Source: Physcia stellaris (taxonomy: Eukaryota > Ascomycota > Lecanoromycetes > Caliciales > Physciaceae). Taken from it: DNA of 64,000 bases. Positions within the stretch are counted from its first letter, which is position 1; every line of letters starts with the position of its first letter. Below the pieces are notes generated by a model. The model saw nothing but the letters and a program-made list of their open reading frames with translations, had not been told where the DNA came from and ran no database searches. Location: contig JABSSW010000013.1 in the NCBI GenBank assembly GCA_018902385.1, positions 62,001 through 126,000 on the forward strand, written 5' to 3'. A program made the position numbers and the translations under genes. Shown one piece after another: positions 32,378 to 43,988 of the stretch.

Positions 32378-33434
32378 TCATTGGGCTGTATATAAGATCA
32401 TGTAGCCAGTTCCACCGCACAGCTGCGTCTGATTACCAGCACACGGTGTATTGCAGTTCTTGAGAAGAGCAGTCTGGGCCCCGCGCGCGACGTCATAGCC
32501 ACAAAAACATCTGAACAGTTCAAGATTAGTGCGAGAGCTGGCGAATTCAAAGGACATCGAGTCACATACTGTTGAGCGAACTCGACACCCATGTAGCCAT
32601 AACCAGTGCAGATTTGCCCACAAATCTCTGTAGTCATCTCGGTGCTGGTGGAATTCTTGTTCGACAGAGTCCTCTGTGTGGCGTCATCGGAGAGACACCC
32701 TGTGTAGGTATATCCAGGTACATGTTGATTCAGCTGAGCAGGTTTCGACGTAGCTGCTGCGGCTCCAGGTTTAACAAGTGTTACCTGAGGCTGGACGGTC
32801 CGGTTGGCAGGGACATCTTTGGCAGTGCAGCCACTGAGGGCACCGGCTACAATGTCGCAGTCTGGCGTGCTGCCAGTACAATATTTTGCTATTGGGGAAG
32901 TCAGTAAATTGCCTCAGAGAGGATATCTGAAGGAGAGTATTTACCGCCATTGTCGATGAAGCTCGCAGTTCCAGCCTTGGTGCAGAAGCCGGGTTCACCA
33001 AACATACCGAGACACCTACAATCCACGATCAGTTGTTGAATACGGCGCAATTTACCCTGAGTTTACATTTGGCTTTTGGTCGTTGCTGCTGCACAGTCGA
33101 CGCAGGTGGCATTGTTCGCTTTGCACTCCGGAACGCACTTCTGACAGTCTGATTGACCACGACCGTAGAGACATTGCTTGAACGAAAAAACTTCTTAGCT
33201 AAGCTCAACGACTCGAATTATGCAGCAGCTTACAGCGCATCCAGCAGCTTCCCAGCTCGTCGCACAAGGAGCAGCGCACAACGCGGTAGTCGCCGAACAC
33301 TCGGTCAAGCAGTCTATACAGCTAAGGCCACTGCTGGCAGACTTCAGTGTTGTGAAGCATCCTTTCGATTGTGGGAGAGCTCCCAGAACGCTCGAAGCGA
33401 AGAGCCAGCATGCGATCAAAAGTGGGTACTTCAT
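32378..33434 (-). CDS. secreted Cys-rich protein with a C-terminal WSC domain
   Basis: Exons 33434-33234, 33176-33067, 33015-32945, 32888-32570 and 32510-32378 give 277 residues with consistent frames and good GT/AG sites. A signal peptide (LLIACWLFASSVLGALP) is followed by about 20 Cys in pairs (SCIDCLTECSATTALCAAPC, then DCQKCVPECKANNATCVDC). After a Thr/Pro/Ala linker comes a WSC domain: YTGCLSDDATQRTL, EICGQICTGYGYMGVEFAQQ, CFCGYDVARGAQ and CAGNQTQLCGGTGYMILY. WSC domains bind carbohydrates and occur in yeast stress sensors and in fungal secreted enzymes. No membrane helix follows, so this is more likely a soluble wall-binding or effector-type protein than a sensor. The last intron splits the WSC domain just before the CFCG motif. 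Confidence 0.88.
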
Positions 33435-35721
33435 GGTTGGTGTCTAAGGATACGATGAACAGTAATGATGGAGATACTCCAGATCAGAAACATTACTTCA
33501 CCCCCTTCGGCCTTCGGTGGTAAAAAATGTTTTAATCTATACGGAAGTACAGCCATCATCATTGAAGCCTATTACGCGTAAGCGTCATGGCCGTCGAAGC
33601 TGACACGCTACGTCTGAGCGGGGCCAATATCTATGGTAATTATTCGCCTTAAACGCATGGGACCTATTCGGTCGGTACGTATATGTAAACAGACTATAAC
33701 AGCCAGGAGAGCAGCCGGGCTGACAGCCACAGCCGACGACCAATGTCCATATATTCCGCGAAAACCTAGTGAAGAGGTGAAACTTGGAGAATTCTGGTCT
33801 TCTAAGCTACCTGTGCGAGTGGTCTATAAGTGGCCGTGAGAAAGCCTTCACGTCAGATGGGCTGATATAATAGCGGGATGAGTGGATGGGGCGTCGCTAG
33901 AAAGTTTTCGCTTACCGTCTGGTTGCGACTACCCTCCACCCCCACAAGCGACACGACACCCTTGCTTCCGTGGGGGACTGGGGATGTGGTTACGGTCCCA
34001 GCGATCTGGGGCAGGTTGATCGATCTGGATTTCTATATGGCTTCATGGCGATCGAAAAGATTAAGTACGGCCGTACTTTCGATCGGCTTGACTTTTGCAC
34101 CGTGGATCTTCTAGGCATCCGCGGCTGATGAAGGCGAATTCAAATAACGCTGCCGCACGGCTCGCTTATAGCTTGTAGATCTGACGCAACGGGCCCTTTG
34201 TTACGGAGTAGGTAACATCGTGGCCACTACTGATCGTTGTTGTAGATGACAGGACCCTCTTTGACAACCGAAGGCATCATGATGCCTCCGCAAACGATCC
34301 TCATGAGAGCCAGTGTAATTTCCTTCTACAAAACCTACAACAACCATTTGACCTGAGGGTTACTCGTACATGTTAGGCAACGGATCATGTCGCAGCAGCT
34401 CAAAATTTGGCTTACGAATCATTTCTACTTGTGCAATCATGATCCAATACAGCAGAACGTAGATTGACACTTGTGACACTCTATTACGGTCAATGGCAGT
34501 TCATACACATATCTCCTCTGTACTCCCCTGATATCTTGTAACGGCCTCGATAAGGCTCGTATCCTCCGAACTTCATATACCGCAGTCACAATGGATACTC
34601 TGTATCTGCCGCCTATTCGTTGCTGGGAGGGATCACGCAGAGATAGCAGTCGACAAATCAAAGGCGCAGAATCTGAAAAGACTTACAGACTTCGGTCCTG
34701 AGAAGAGATCTCCAAGCCAGAATAGGTCCGGAGTCTAAACCCATGACCTGACCACAACAGTCTTATCAATGTACTCTAGTGCAAATCGATGCCCAGGCGC
34801 TGGATCTTCCCGAGAGAAGGTACATTCTTCCCTTCAACTCCCAGCCTTCTACGGCATATAAGGCTTCAAAATATCCGTTTCAATGGATCCTATGAGATCC
34901 ACCCAAGGCTCATTGTTTGGCGTCGGAGCCTCTCGTAGCAGTCTCAGATCTACATCTACTACATGATACATTAGTCATTGTGGCCTACGATAGAGCTACA
35001 TGATCAGGATTAAGGATATATAGTTTCCACAAAATAACCAAATCGCCCAGACTCGTACATTTTTTCAAAGGCTGACGAAGAGATATCGCTTATGCCGTTA
35101 ATGAAGCGCCTTCAGGTGTAGGCTGATTGTCCTCCGGAGGGATCTATAGTGTTTACAATTACACATACGAGTCATCTTCCGCTAATGAAGACACTGTGTT
35201 GTGGGAAAGCTATTAGGGCTAGGATATCACGAAGCTTGACGGAGATATCACAGGCATACCGACTCAAACACAAATGGTCAAAAAGTGTTTGAATACATGA
35301 ACAGAGTCAAAGCTCATGGAATCTATGGGTGAGTTCATTCTCATCACACAAAATTGTGAATCAAGCGGATTTGAATATCCTCTGACTAACACTCGATGCT
35401 CCGACAGCGTTCCAGTCACTTTCTCGAAGAGTGCCAATCTCACCAAGTCTCACATTTATACATAAATTTGGTAGGCCTTTATATTTGGCCTCTGCTCATA
35501 ATCAGGAAAAGGAGTTTCCTCACCAGTAAAGCCTTATAAGTCCTTCCACGTACTTGTCTGGTGTTGCTGAACTCTATCACCAGCTCGATCAGAGCATCAA
35601 CTCAATCAGCGAAAGGTGTGTGCCGGTCAGAATTATTGTACAACCGAGCTCAGCGCTACTCTCACCAACAGACAGCGCGTATCAGGCTCTAGGACTTACC
35701 AAACTCGTTGAAGCGGATACC
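33435..35721. other. intergenic, no gene seen
   Basis: About 2.3 kb. Short frames only. A small palindrome (GGCATCATGATGCC) lies near 34272-34285. The part close to 35700 is the promoter and leader of the F-box-like gene; the reading frame is open upstream of its first ATG but has no other ATG. Confidence 0.45.
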
Positions 35722-36642
35722 ATGTCGTCTTTCGCAGCACTACCGACCGAATTGCACCTACAAATTGGCAGCCATTGTTCGAGACCTTCGCTCCGAGCTC
35801 TTTGCCGAACGTCCAAGGCGTTGAACCAGCTCTACACGGTAAAACTATACGAAGAGGTTGACCTAAGTCGTAAACCATCTCGCAAGACTATGCAGACGGC
35901 AACGCTTATATACTCCGGTAAGAGGTACATTCGAAAGCAGAACAAGTTCTTTCGAACAATTAAAGCTCGCCCCGAATATGCGCAATACGTCCGTTCCTTG
36001 CGCTGGACTCCTGTGGACCCTAGCAATTCACGGTCGAGGACTTCTTTGCTTGGGATTCAGGAGATATCAACGATGCTTGTCAACGTTTCACATGTAGAGA
36101 TATCTCGTACCAGTCTCCATCTACGTCAACATCGATACCTTAGAGACTTGTCATTGTTCCCCATTGTAACCTCCATCTCATTAGTGAGAAGGGTGCATGA
36201 CATTTTAGTCGAAACGGTACTTGCAAGCAACAAAGCTAGTCAATTGCAGACTCTTAAACTCCGTCACGTCTCCATTGGAGAGACCCGTCATCACCGGAAG
36301 GAAGGGCCTGAGAGTCCCACAATTCGATTCGTAAACAGCTTAACAGGCGAATGCACGAAGCTCAGATCCCTGACCATCGTCCACGACTGGAGTAGTCTTG
36401 TCGACCAAGACGACTGGCTGAAAACAACGCTACTCACGTCATACCTCGCTCTCTTGAGATCAGTCAGCGGAACATTGGAGACTCTGCATTTCGAGCTTTC
36501 ATATCGCCCGGACCCATGGTTCTTCGAGGCTGTCCAAGCGGTTCTGCAGGACGGCACATGGCCCCGTCTACGAAAAGTGATCGTTCTCCCACCAGAAGGA
36601 GACGATGAACCTACGGACAGCGATGCAGATAGTGAAGCATGA
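35722..36642 (+). CDS. F-box-like domain protein
   Basis: The frame from the first ATG at 35722 gives 306 residues without introns. It begins MSSFAALPTELHLQIGSHC and continues LRALCRTSKALNQLYTVKLY, a typical fungal F-box-like start with the LPTEL core. The remainder resembles the leucine-rich tails of such proteins (VNVSHVEISRTSLHLRQHRY, LRSLTIVHDWSSLVD) and ends in an acidic tail (EGDDEPTDSDADSEA). The open frame extends upstream to 35554 but without an ATG, so the start is well fixed. F-box proteins act as substrate receptors of SCF ubiquitin ligases; many fungal paralogues have no known target. Confidence 0.8.
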   Translation: MSSFAALPTELHLQIGSHCSRPSLRALCRTSKALNQLYTVKLYEEVDLSRKPSRKTMQTATLIYSGKRYIRKQNKFFRTIKARPEYAQYVRSLRWTPVDPSNSRSRTSLLGIQEISTMLVNVSHVEISRTSLHLRQHRYLRDLSLFPIVTSISLVRRVHDILVETVLASNKASQLQTLKLRHVSIGETRHHRKEGPESPTIRFVNSLTGECTKLRSLTIVHDWSSLVDQDDWLKTTLLTSYLALLRSVSGTLETLHFELSYRPDPWFFEAVQAVLQDGTWPRLRKVIVLPPEGDDEPTDSDADSEA

Positions 36643-37788
36643 TTCACAGGGCCAGTTGCCCTGCTAAGATTGTGTCGACAGATCAGGAATTTGGCGACGG
36701 ATGTGGCGACGGGTGGGAAGACGGCAATCGAACAGTGATAATAGATTTTCAGGAGACAATTTGAGGCTTGATGGGTCGAGAGTGTCTTGAAATGGTGACG
36801 ATGGCAGGAGACATGGAGGGACTATGGATGAGCGGCAAGTCTTCGATTAGCACAATCAAGACGAACAGCTTGCAGTTGCATGTCAACGACAAATCTTTGT
36901 TGACAGCTAAGTTACTCAGCCAAAGTAGTAGACCGAAAATGGAACAAAACAGGACTGGGTAAGACAGTTGCTGATTTTCTGCAGCCCTATGCCAAATAAA
37001 TGGGTCTTTTGTTCCTTTATTATTCATTTCGCTTGTCTTACCCGATATCAATGGCTTGTTGTTGACAACTGCATTAGTGCTTGCATTGACTCAGACCGAG
37101 GTGCGGACGTTTCGACAAATGACCAGATACCGGGTCAATTACGAGCTTTATTAGCATACAACACGAAGGGCTCGGATGATACAAAGGGATCGATAGCGAG
37201 GATGGCCATCTTGCCTCTCACGCTGCAGCTCTACTTTCCTTCATCTAACTTGGAGCCACGGAAATGGAGTGGGTTGGAAAGCTAGGGTGATATCAATGGC
37301 TCCAAGGAAATAACGCTTCGAGCCGCTTGTTCTAATAGCTTTCCCAGTCTCCAGAATCGCCTCTTCAGATGACATGTAGATAGTGCAGCAGGGAACCCTG
37401 AACGCCTTCGACGTTGGGGACCTTTGTCATCGAATCACAGTCGCCAAAAAGGTCCTCACGAAAAGTTTCCGAAAAGTCTCCGCCCACCCAGAAAGTCTCC
37501 TATATCTCTCCATCATGTCATATACAAGGCTTTTACCACCCTCTTGCTAATCATCTCACTTTGGTTTCAATTATCCATCGGGTCTTTCGCATGATCTCAT
37601 ACTACACCCACCAAACCCATTTACTCACAACCGGACAAGGTGTCAAATCACTCCCCTACCCGCGTCACTGTTCTCATTTGAATCAACGTCCACCTCTACA
37701 CTCGCATCTAATCTCACACAAACCTTCTCACGGAATTCAACGACAGTATTATCCGTGCCCGTGCCCGCACCCAGCCACTGCCATCAGG
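36643..37788. other. intergenic, no gene seen
   Basis: Spacer between two plus-strand genes. The last 250 bp are C-rich with many ACCC/CTCA runs, as in fungal promoters and leaders. The frame of the next gene is open upstream to 37414, but I see no homology there. Confidence 0.45.
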
Positions 37789-39031
37789 ATGTCCACCTGC
37801 ACCCCTACCACCTCCTCCCGATCCGACCCTTTCAACCCGTCCAAAGAGCAAACCCATTTCGACTCCGGTCCTTCCTCGCACTTACACGACTACTTCAACA
37901 AGCAAGCCAAGGAGTACGAGGCCAAAGCCGGGGACGTGACGCGGAGCATTGCCCGGAAAGCGGTGGGCTATTTGGGGAAATTGAAGCATGATGTACGCAT
38001 GCCATTCCCAATTTCCGAGGGCCATTTTACTCCTTTGCTCTTGCATCTTTGTTCTCTTCGCTAGCGCTGGTAGATCATCATGAAATATGGCATTTTGAAG
38101 CCAAGAAGCTGACATCGTACGCTATAGGCAAGAGTGCACGATAATGCCTCTGGCCCAGCCATCTTCGCTTCTGAGCTACTGAAAGTATATCCTGGTGCCC
38201 ATGTTACGTGTACTGATAACGCGCAGGGGATGGTGGATGTGATCGAGAAGCTCGTGAAGGAGACGCCAGGGTGGGAAGGGTACGTCTTTCCATCTTCCCC
38301 TTCTTTTCCCTTTCCCTTGCCCTTTCCAGACCTCGCACCTTTCCAAGCATTTGTACTTCCCCTCTCCAAACCCATCCCCCCAAACCGCTATAATCGCACA
38401 CGACAAAATGCCAAGCTAACCCAAAATGCCTCCAGACACATCTCAGCAACCCTAATGTCCGGCGAGCACCTCTCCTTCCCCTCCTGCACCTTCTCCGCCT
38501 CCCTCACAAACTTCGCCATCTTCATGATGTCCCCCCCCTCCCGCGCCGCCTCCGAAATCCACCGCACCCTAAAACCCGGCGGTGTAGCCATCGTCTCCAC
38601 CTGGCGCACCGCAGGCTGGCCTCGCCTCCTGCGCGCCATCCAAACCACCTACTATCCCCGCCTCCACGCCCTTCTGCTCGCCCCTCCTAGAGCACTGGAG
38701 CCAATCCTCTACTCTCGTGGCCTGTTTGCAGGAGGGCGGTTTCGCGGCTGCGGATATTGAGGTGCGCGAAGAGGAGACGGCGGTTTGGGGACTGGAGAGC
38801 GAGTGGGAGGCGTGGATGGGGAGCTATGCGGGGGTTATTGGGAGTATGGTTGGGGATGCGATTAGTAAGGAGGTGAGGGAGGGGTTGGAGGATGGGTTGA
38901 GGGGGCTGTGGATGGAGAGACGGGAGGAGTTTTTTGTTAGGGGGAGGAGGTTTTGGGGGTGGGGGCAGGGGAGGTTTGGGGTGCGGATGGTTGCTTGGGT
39001 GGCGGTTGCGAGGAAGGGGCTGGAGGGCTGA
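37789..39031 (+). CDS. class I SAM-dependent methyltransferase, with one apparent frameshift
   Basis: Exons 37789-37992, 38128-38279 and 38436-39031. The protein begins MSTCTPTTSSRSDPFNPSKE, with HLHDYFNKQAKEYEAKAGDV. The cofactor site is RVHDNASGPAIFASELLKVY, with the acidic residue in VTCTDNAQGMVDVI and the motif-IV region FTASL-like TFSASLTNFAIFMM; LKPGGVAIVSTWRTAGW is the usual post-motif strand. This type resembles small-molecule methyltransferases of secondary metabolism. In exon 3 the frame changes near the CCCC run at about 38681-38684: upstream reads PRLHALLLAP, downstream LLEHWSQSSTLVACLQEGGF. One base too many (or two missing) explains this. The rest to the stop at 39031 is intact. 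The sense strand of exon 3 is strongly C-rich before about 38760 and strongly G-rich after it. Confidence 0.78.
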
Positions 39032-39624
39032 GGGGTGGAGTTTGGTGAAGTACCGAGTTTCGAATAGGCTCTTGTTTAAATGGTATTAACCTTGGAGCAA
39101 GGTCCAAAGAAAATGTGAAGAGAGATGCAGACGTGTTAGACCTCCAACAATAACTGGTGTAGCGGTGTATTCGATAATTTTTGTTTCTTTGCGCCTCGTA
39201 TGTACTTTCAACCGCTTTCTCCTACCTCGGTCCTGAGAACGTCATGACATCTGGCTTTCTCTTTCATGCCATCGTTGCTCTGCCTATCTGGAGGGATGAC
39301 CGAAACCTGGACATATTGCAAGTGGGTCTATTCTGCAAACCCTGCATTCTCATCTCAGACTGGCCATGGCCCCGAACGATTTGTGATAGTACAATTACAA
39401 GGCTAAAATCACGGGGCTGTCTCAAGTAGCGCCATTAGCCTTTCAATCAGCCAAATTCGTCCAAATATAAGGTGTAGTATTCGAAGAAAGCGTGTACTAA
39501 ATAAGCAACCCAGGTCCAGCCTTTAGGTCTACCTAATACAAAAGACTGTCTACCGTAGTACTACTTTCCACAACAACCCGAACTCACATTTGCTCTGATG
39601 AGCTTTTCCTTTACCAGAGAACCC
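39032..39624. other. intergenic, no gene seen
   Basis: Spacer between convergent genes, holding both 3' ends. No motif-bearing frame. Confidence 0.5.
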
Positions 39625-40056
39625 CTATTTTTTCTCACCATCAGTCTTAGCTGCACATCCACCAAGGCAAGCTGAATATGTGAGCTGGTCGCTGACAAGC
39701 GACTTGCATGCCTCGGCACATTGAGGCGACTCTTTCTCGAAAACTATGGTTCCATCAGGCAAGAAACGAGGGCTTCCTCCAACATCTTCTCCTGACACAG
39801 CCAAGGCGCCGCAACCTGCTGCACAGGCTGCGTACGCGAGCGGGTTGATGAGGAGAGGAACGCACGCCGCTAAGCAAAGAGGCTGTTCTGCAGGTTAGTA
39901 ACAAGGACATGATCTAAGATCATCCGCAAAGAGCTTACCGCGCCGACGCCGGCCTATGATATGTTAGCAGCAGGTCATTACAGTGTTCGCGTCACTTACA
40001 GTAGCAGAGACACGGTAAACACCGGCAGCGAAAAAGAGGACAGTCGAGCACTTCAT
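39625..40056 (-). CDS. small Cys-rich secreted protein with a 15-nt microexon
   Basis: Exons 40056-40000 (57 nt), 39953-39939 (15 nt) and 39882-39625 (258 nt) give 109 residues. The first exon codes for a signal peptide (MKCSTVLFFAAGVYRVSAT), the microexon for AGVGA, and the last for PLCLAACVPLLINPLAYAAC, AAGCGAL and a tail with CAEACKSLVSDQLTYSACLG and GCAAKTDGEKK. Spaced CxxxC pairs are typical of small secreted fungal proteins. The acceptor of exon 3 is the second AG of a CAG-AA-CAG pair; the first one leads to a stop after five codons. The donors are GTAAGT and GTAAGC, and a CTAAC branch site precedes each acceptor. Its function is unknown; it could be an effector or a wall protein. Confidence 0.75.
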
Positions 40057-41431
40057 TGCCGTGTTGATAATGATGAGCGAGATATCTTGAGATCAAGAGT
40101 AGCTGTCTGATAGTAATAGATGGGCGAGGTAATGGAGTAGATTCGATGAGTTGGTGTTTGCTTACTGTGATGCGGTCGTAGACCGTGGTATATATACACA
40201 TTAGATGATTAGGCGTCTACACTGTCCTCTATTTTTTCTATTGCCAAATACACATGGTTTCAGCTGGTCTCAAAGCTTGGTTTGTGGCTGGCTGTGAACC
40301 GAGACAGTGGACACATCCAATTGGTTGCATGTGCTAAAAGCGGTATGTCTAATGGCCGGATGTAGAGAGATATGCATGCTCGATATGAGAGCTGAGAGTG
40401 TTTTATGTCAGTACTGCCTGTTCAGAGCTTCCCGAGCAATATTCAGCAAGCCACCCTCTGCATATTTGAGTACATCTGGTATCATTGAAGATCATGCATC
40501 GTTAGAGGATCCTGATTGGCTTCGGTTTGCCTGAAGCTGCTACTCGGGTGAGAAGGTTTTTCAGACGTCCAGATCCTTAAAAGGGGCTTGAACACTGTTT
40601 ATTGATTCGGTAGATCGTTGAAGCCTTTGATGTAAAGCATGACTACAGCTTCCTTCGTAGTCCTAAGCCACTGAACTTTCATTCGAGGCCTTGTTATGAG
40701 GGTTTTGGGCAATCTGTAGATCCTGTACCATTCGGAGGTTTCAATATGTGTAGTCAAGGACTATTTGGTGAGGAGCTGTTGAGAACACTACCCGCCACAA
40801 ACCTAATAAGTAGAATCCGTACTTTGAAGCTCATGACAAATATGCATGATGACAAATTTGTAGTGCCGTCTGCAAGTAATCACCCGAAGACGCCCTCATC
40901 GGCCTCGCCGGAGTGTTAGACTTTGAGTTTGAGCAGTTGAAAGGGGAATCGTAGGTCCTGCCATCTTACCCCTGAAACGGCTTTACTGATACTGTAAGCC
41001 CCCGAAAGTCTCGCATGCTGGGGTGGGTTTGCACGTTTCTGGCAGGCGGACTGGTCGATGAGAAACACTAGTGCGGTGGGTGGCTGGCTGAAGGGAGATA
41101 GGGGAGGATATCTGGGGTTAGGGCTGACCCGAACGACGACCATTTAGGAAATTCTGCGGTAGCCGATCGGCCGAAAGAAGAAGAGCAAAGCGATTTACAT
41201 TCCCCTTTTCCCCCTGGAGAGCACCAATAATGGTGGAATCGAAACGCCCAAAGCAACGGATCCTTTGTGATGAGCTTGAGGTTGACAGGAAGACGTCACA
41301 GGGGGCGGCTGAAATGCATTGTGCGACTGGACTACGATGCCGTACTATATCTGGAGAGAAAAGTCTTCGATAGTCCAGCAAGTACTCGTGTAAACAGAGA
41401 TGTTGACAGTTGCTAGCAAATATCCTTTCTG
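40057..41431. other. intergenic, no gene seen
   Basis: About 1.4 kb between divergent genes. Only short frames without motifs. Confidence 0.5.
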
Positions 41432-43316
41432 ATGTTGATGATGTGGTCCTTACTATTGCCGCTGTGTTTAATCAGCAGCTACGCTGTGGCTAATTTATTC
41501 CGACAAGAAAGCTCACTGGATCTGAATCAATGGGAGCCGGGCCATGAAGCTGATGCCAATTCGTTGCTCCAGGTGTCAATCGCCTTGACGATACAAAACG
41601 CTGATCTCGGAGTGGAATCCTTGCTACGTATCTCTGATCCAAGCTCACCAGACTATGGCCAACATTTGTCAGCTGGAGACGTCGCTCGCATGTTCGAGCC
41701 CAAGCCGAACGCTGTTTCCGACGTCATGAAATGGCTTGGAGAATCTGGTATCGACCAAAGCCATGTCAAACTCTCGTACGTTGGCGATCGTTTGTCTCTG
41801 AATTTGTCTGTTCAGGAAGCTGCATTGCTCCTGGAGACCACGTTTTACCACCACACGCACTGGAAGACAGGGCAAGAGCAGATTGCCTGCCAGTATTACC
41901 ACGTCCCAGAGTCACTTGCTGCTTCTATTGACTATATCCTCGCCGCTTCACCCGTCCCGACTCATCAGCAAATCCCTCGACAACAGGTCGTTCTAAATGA
42001 TAATGTCACTGCAATGGCGCCTCTGCCACTCGGCTGTCTTACGCAGACAACTTTGTCGTGTCTCCGAAACCTGTACAAGATCCCCAGTGATGTACTACCA
42101 CACCCCAATAATTCGTTTGGGGTTTTTGAGCCATCTTATTTTTCATGGCTTCCAGAAGACTTGGATCAGTTCTTTGGGCACGTGCAAAAAAACCTAGTGG
42201 GCCATCGCCCCAAAGTCGATGCCATCAACGGTGGCTACTTACAGAAGAACTATACTGGACCGCTGTGGAATCAAGAACCAAATCTGGACTTTGAGTACGC
42301 GATGGCGCTCACGTCGCCTCAAGAGGTCACCAACGTTCAAGTCGGTTCTGAACACGTGGGAAATCTTGAGGATATGCTCGCGGCGTTCGACCGGTACTAC
42401 TGTGCCTCTGTCAACCCGGGGGACAGGAAGTACCCTGCCTTCTATCCACCAGGATGCAACGCTACTGCCTGCGACTGTGGTTCATCAGTGCCGCCTAAGG
42501 TCCTGTCGATATCGTGGGGCTGGACGGAGGCTGGCTTCACTCCAAACTATCTGCAGCGTCAGTGCCTTGAATTCCTCAAATTGGGCCTTATGGGCACTAC
42601 CGTTGTCGTCAGCGTATCCGATCATGGTACAGCTAGTGATCGTGGATCCTTCTGTATCGATGATAAAACGCGCAATGGCACCGATGGGAGGTTCAGTCCA
42701 ACATATCCATCGTCTTGCCCTTGGGTCACCAGTGTTGGCGGAACGCAAATGCTGCAGCGAGCTGATCCTCGGGAACCAGCAGCCACCACAAATGAAACAG
42801 CTTTCCGCCAATTTCTCCCCGGAAAGACTGGGTCTTCCGGAGGCGGACAGTTAGCTTCTTCCGGAGGCGGATTTAGCAATGTTTTTCTTGCTCCTCCCTA
42901 TCAAAAATGTTGCCTTGTACAAAAACATCGAGAAACATCACCTAGGCGAGATCCAGGATCGTTTCAACAGCACAGGCAGAGGTTACCCTGATGTGGCACT
43001 CCGAGCCGATAATTATGCAATTGTATCCAATGGAAAACCGAGGCTTGTCTCCGGCACCTCGGGATCAAACCCAGTGTTCGCTTCGATCATAACGTTGATC
43101 AATAGCGAGCGCATGCACACTGGTAAAGGGCCAGTTGGGTTCATCAACCCAGTCTTATACGGCAACCCGGATATGCTCAACGACGTCGTGACGGGTGCAA
43201 ACCAGGGGTGTGGTGTTGATCAGGCGTTTCGAGCTACTCGGGGGTGGGATGCGGTGACAGGTCTGGGAAGTCCAGATTATGAGCGAATGCGTCAACTGTT
43301 CATGAGCTTGCCGTGA
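41432..43316 (+). CDS. sedolisin-type tripeptidyl peptidase (S53), with one apparent frameshift
   Basis: One exon. A signal peptide (WSLLLPLCLISSYAVANLF) is followed by the S53 propeptide (SDPSSPDYGQHLSAGDVARM, ETTFYHHTH) and the catalytic domain. The catalytic Glu and Asp are in QEPNLDFEY (about residues 282 and 286). The oxyanion Asp is probably in VSVSDHGTASD, and the nucleophile is in VSGTSGSNPVFASII, a slight variant of the usual SGTSASTP. The Ca-binding end (NDVVTGANQGCGVDQAFRAT, then GWDAVTGLGSP) is present. At the AAAAA run near 42903-42907 the frame shifts by one: PPYQK upstream must continue to NVALYKNIEKHHLGE downstream. With one A too many (or two missing) the enzyme is complete at about 628 residues, normal for the family. 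These secreted acid proteases remove tripeptides from peptide N-termini. Confidence 0.88.
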
Positions 43317-43341
43317 TCCTATCCCATGCACTGGTGGAGGC

Positions 43342-43466
43342 TGGCTCCCTTTTTCTAGCGCCCGGAGGCCGCCTAGAAACTAGCCCTCGGGGCGGGCCCT
43401 ATTGCCTTAATGGTGGAGGCCTCGGGCCTCCGCTCACCTGAACCCTTAACTAAAAACAGGGAGCCA
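43342..43466. repeat. short foldback element with 17-bp terminal inverted repeats
   Basis: The left end reads TGGCTCCCTTTTTCTAG and the right end, inverted, TGGCTCCCTGTTTTTAG. Between them lie further palindromes, such as GGAGGCCTCGGGCCTCC near 43415-43431. The block is very GC-rich in its middle. No clear target duplication flanks it. It could be a very short non-autonomous element or a stable RNA hairpin in the 3' region of the protease gene. Confidence 0.55.
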
Positions 43467-43988
43467 TACGGATACCAGTGCAAGGGATAGCGAAGGCGAT
43501 GATAGTTTAAGCATATCCTTGAAAGAGAAGGTGGCGACCTTTGTTTATGTTGGACGCGTTCCATGTACTCTGCCGTTTTACTTCACTTCCAGACGATCCT
43601 ACAGCCGCCACTACAATACAGAGCAGTATTATATCCACTTTTGTCTTTTTGCTTCGCCCATTCAGGGGGAGACAAATACCGAGGACTTGCCCTAACAAGA
43701 CCATGGAAAGCATGACTTGTTGAGAGGTCTACAAACATAAAAGCAGAATGTAAGTATATCCATGGCAAGTATGATTGGAGTTTATTCAAACTTGATGTGA
43801 AATGCATGCCCACGCAATGGCGTTAAGGTGACTCTCCCCCGTGGTTGTTCGCTCCTACTGTTAGAAGATCAAGGTTGTCTGCTGTTTGATTCTTCCTCCA
43901 CTTTCCCCTAGCATCTCAGTACTCAAATTACATACCCCCAGCACCTCCATCCTATTTACAATCCGACAGCCATAAGTGTGAAGCCACA
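43467..43988. other. intergenic, no gene seen
   Basis: Spacer holding the 3' ends of two convergent genes. No motif-bearing frame. Confidence 0.5.
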
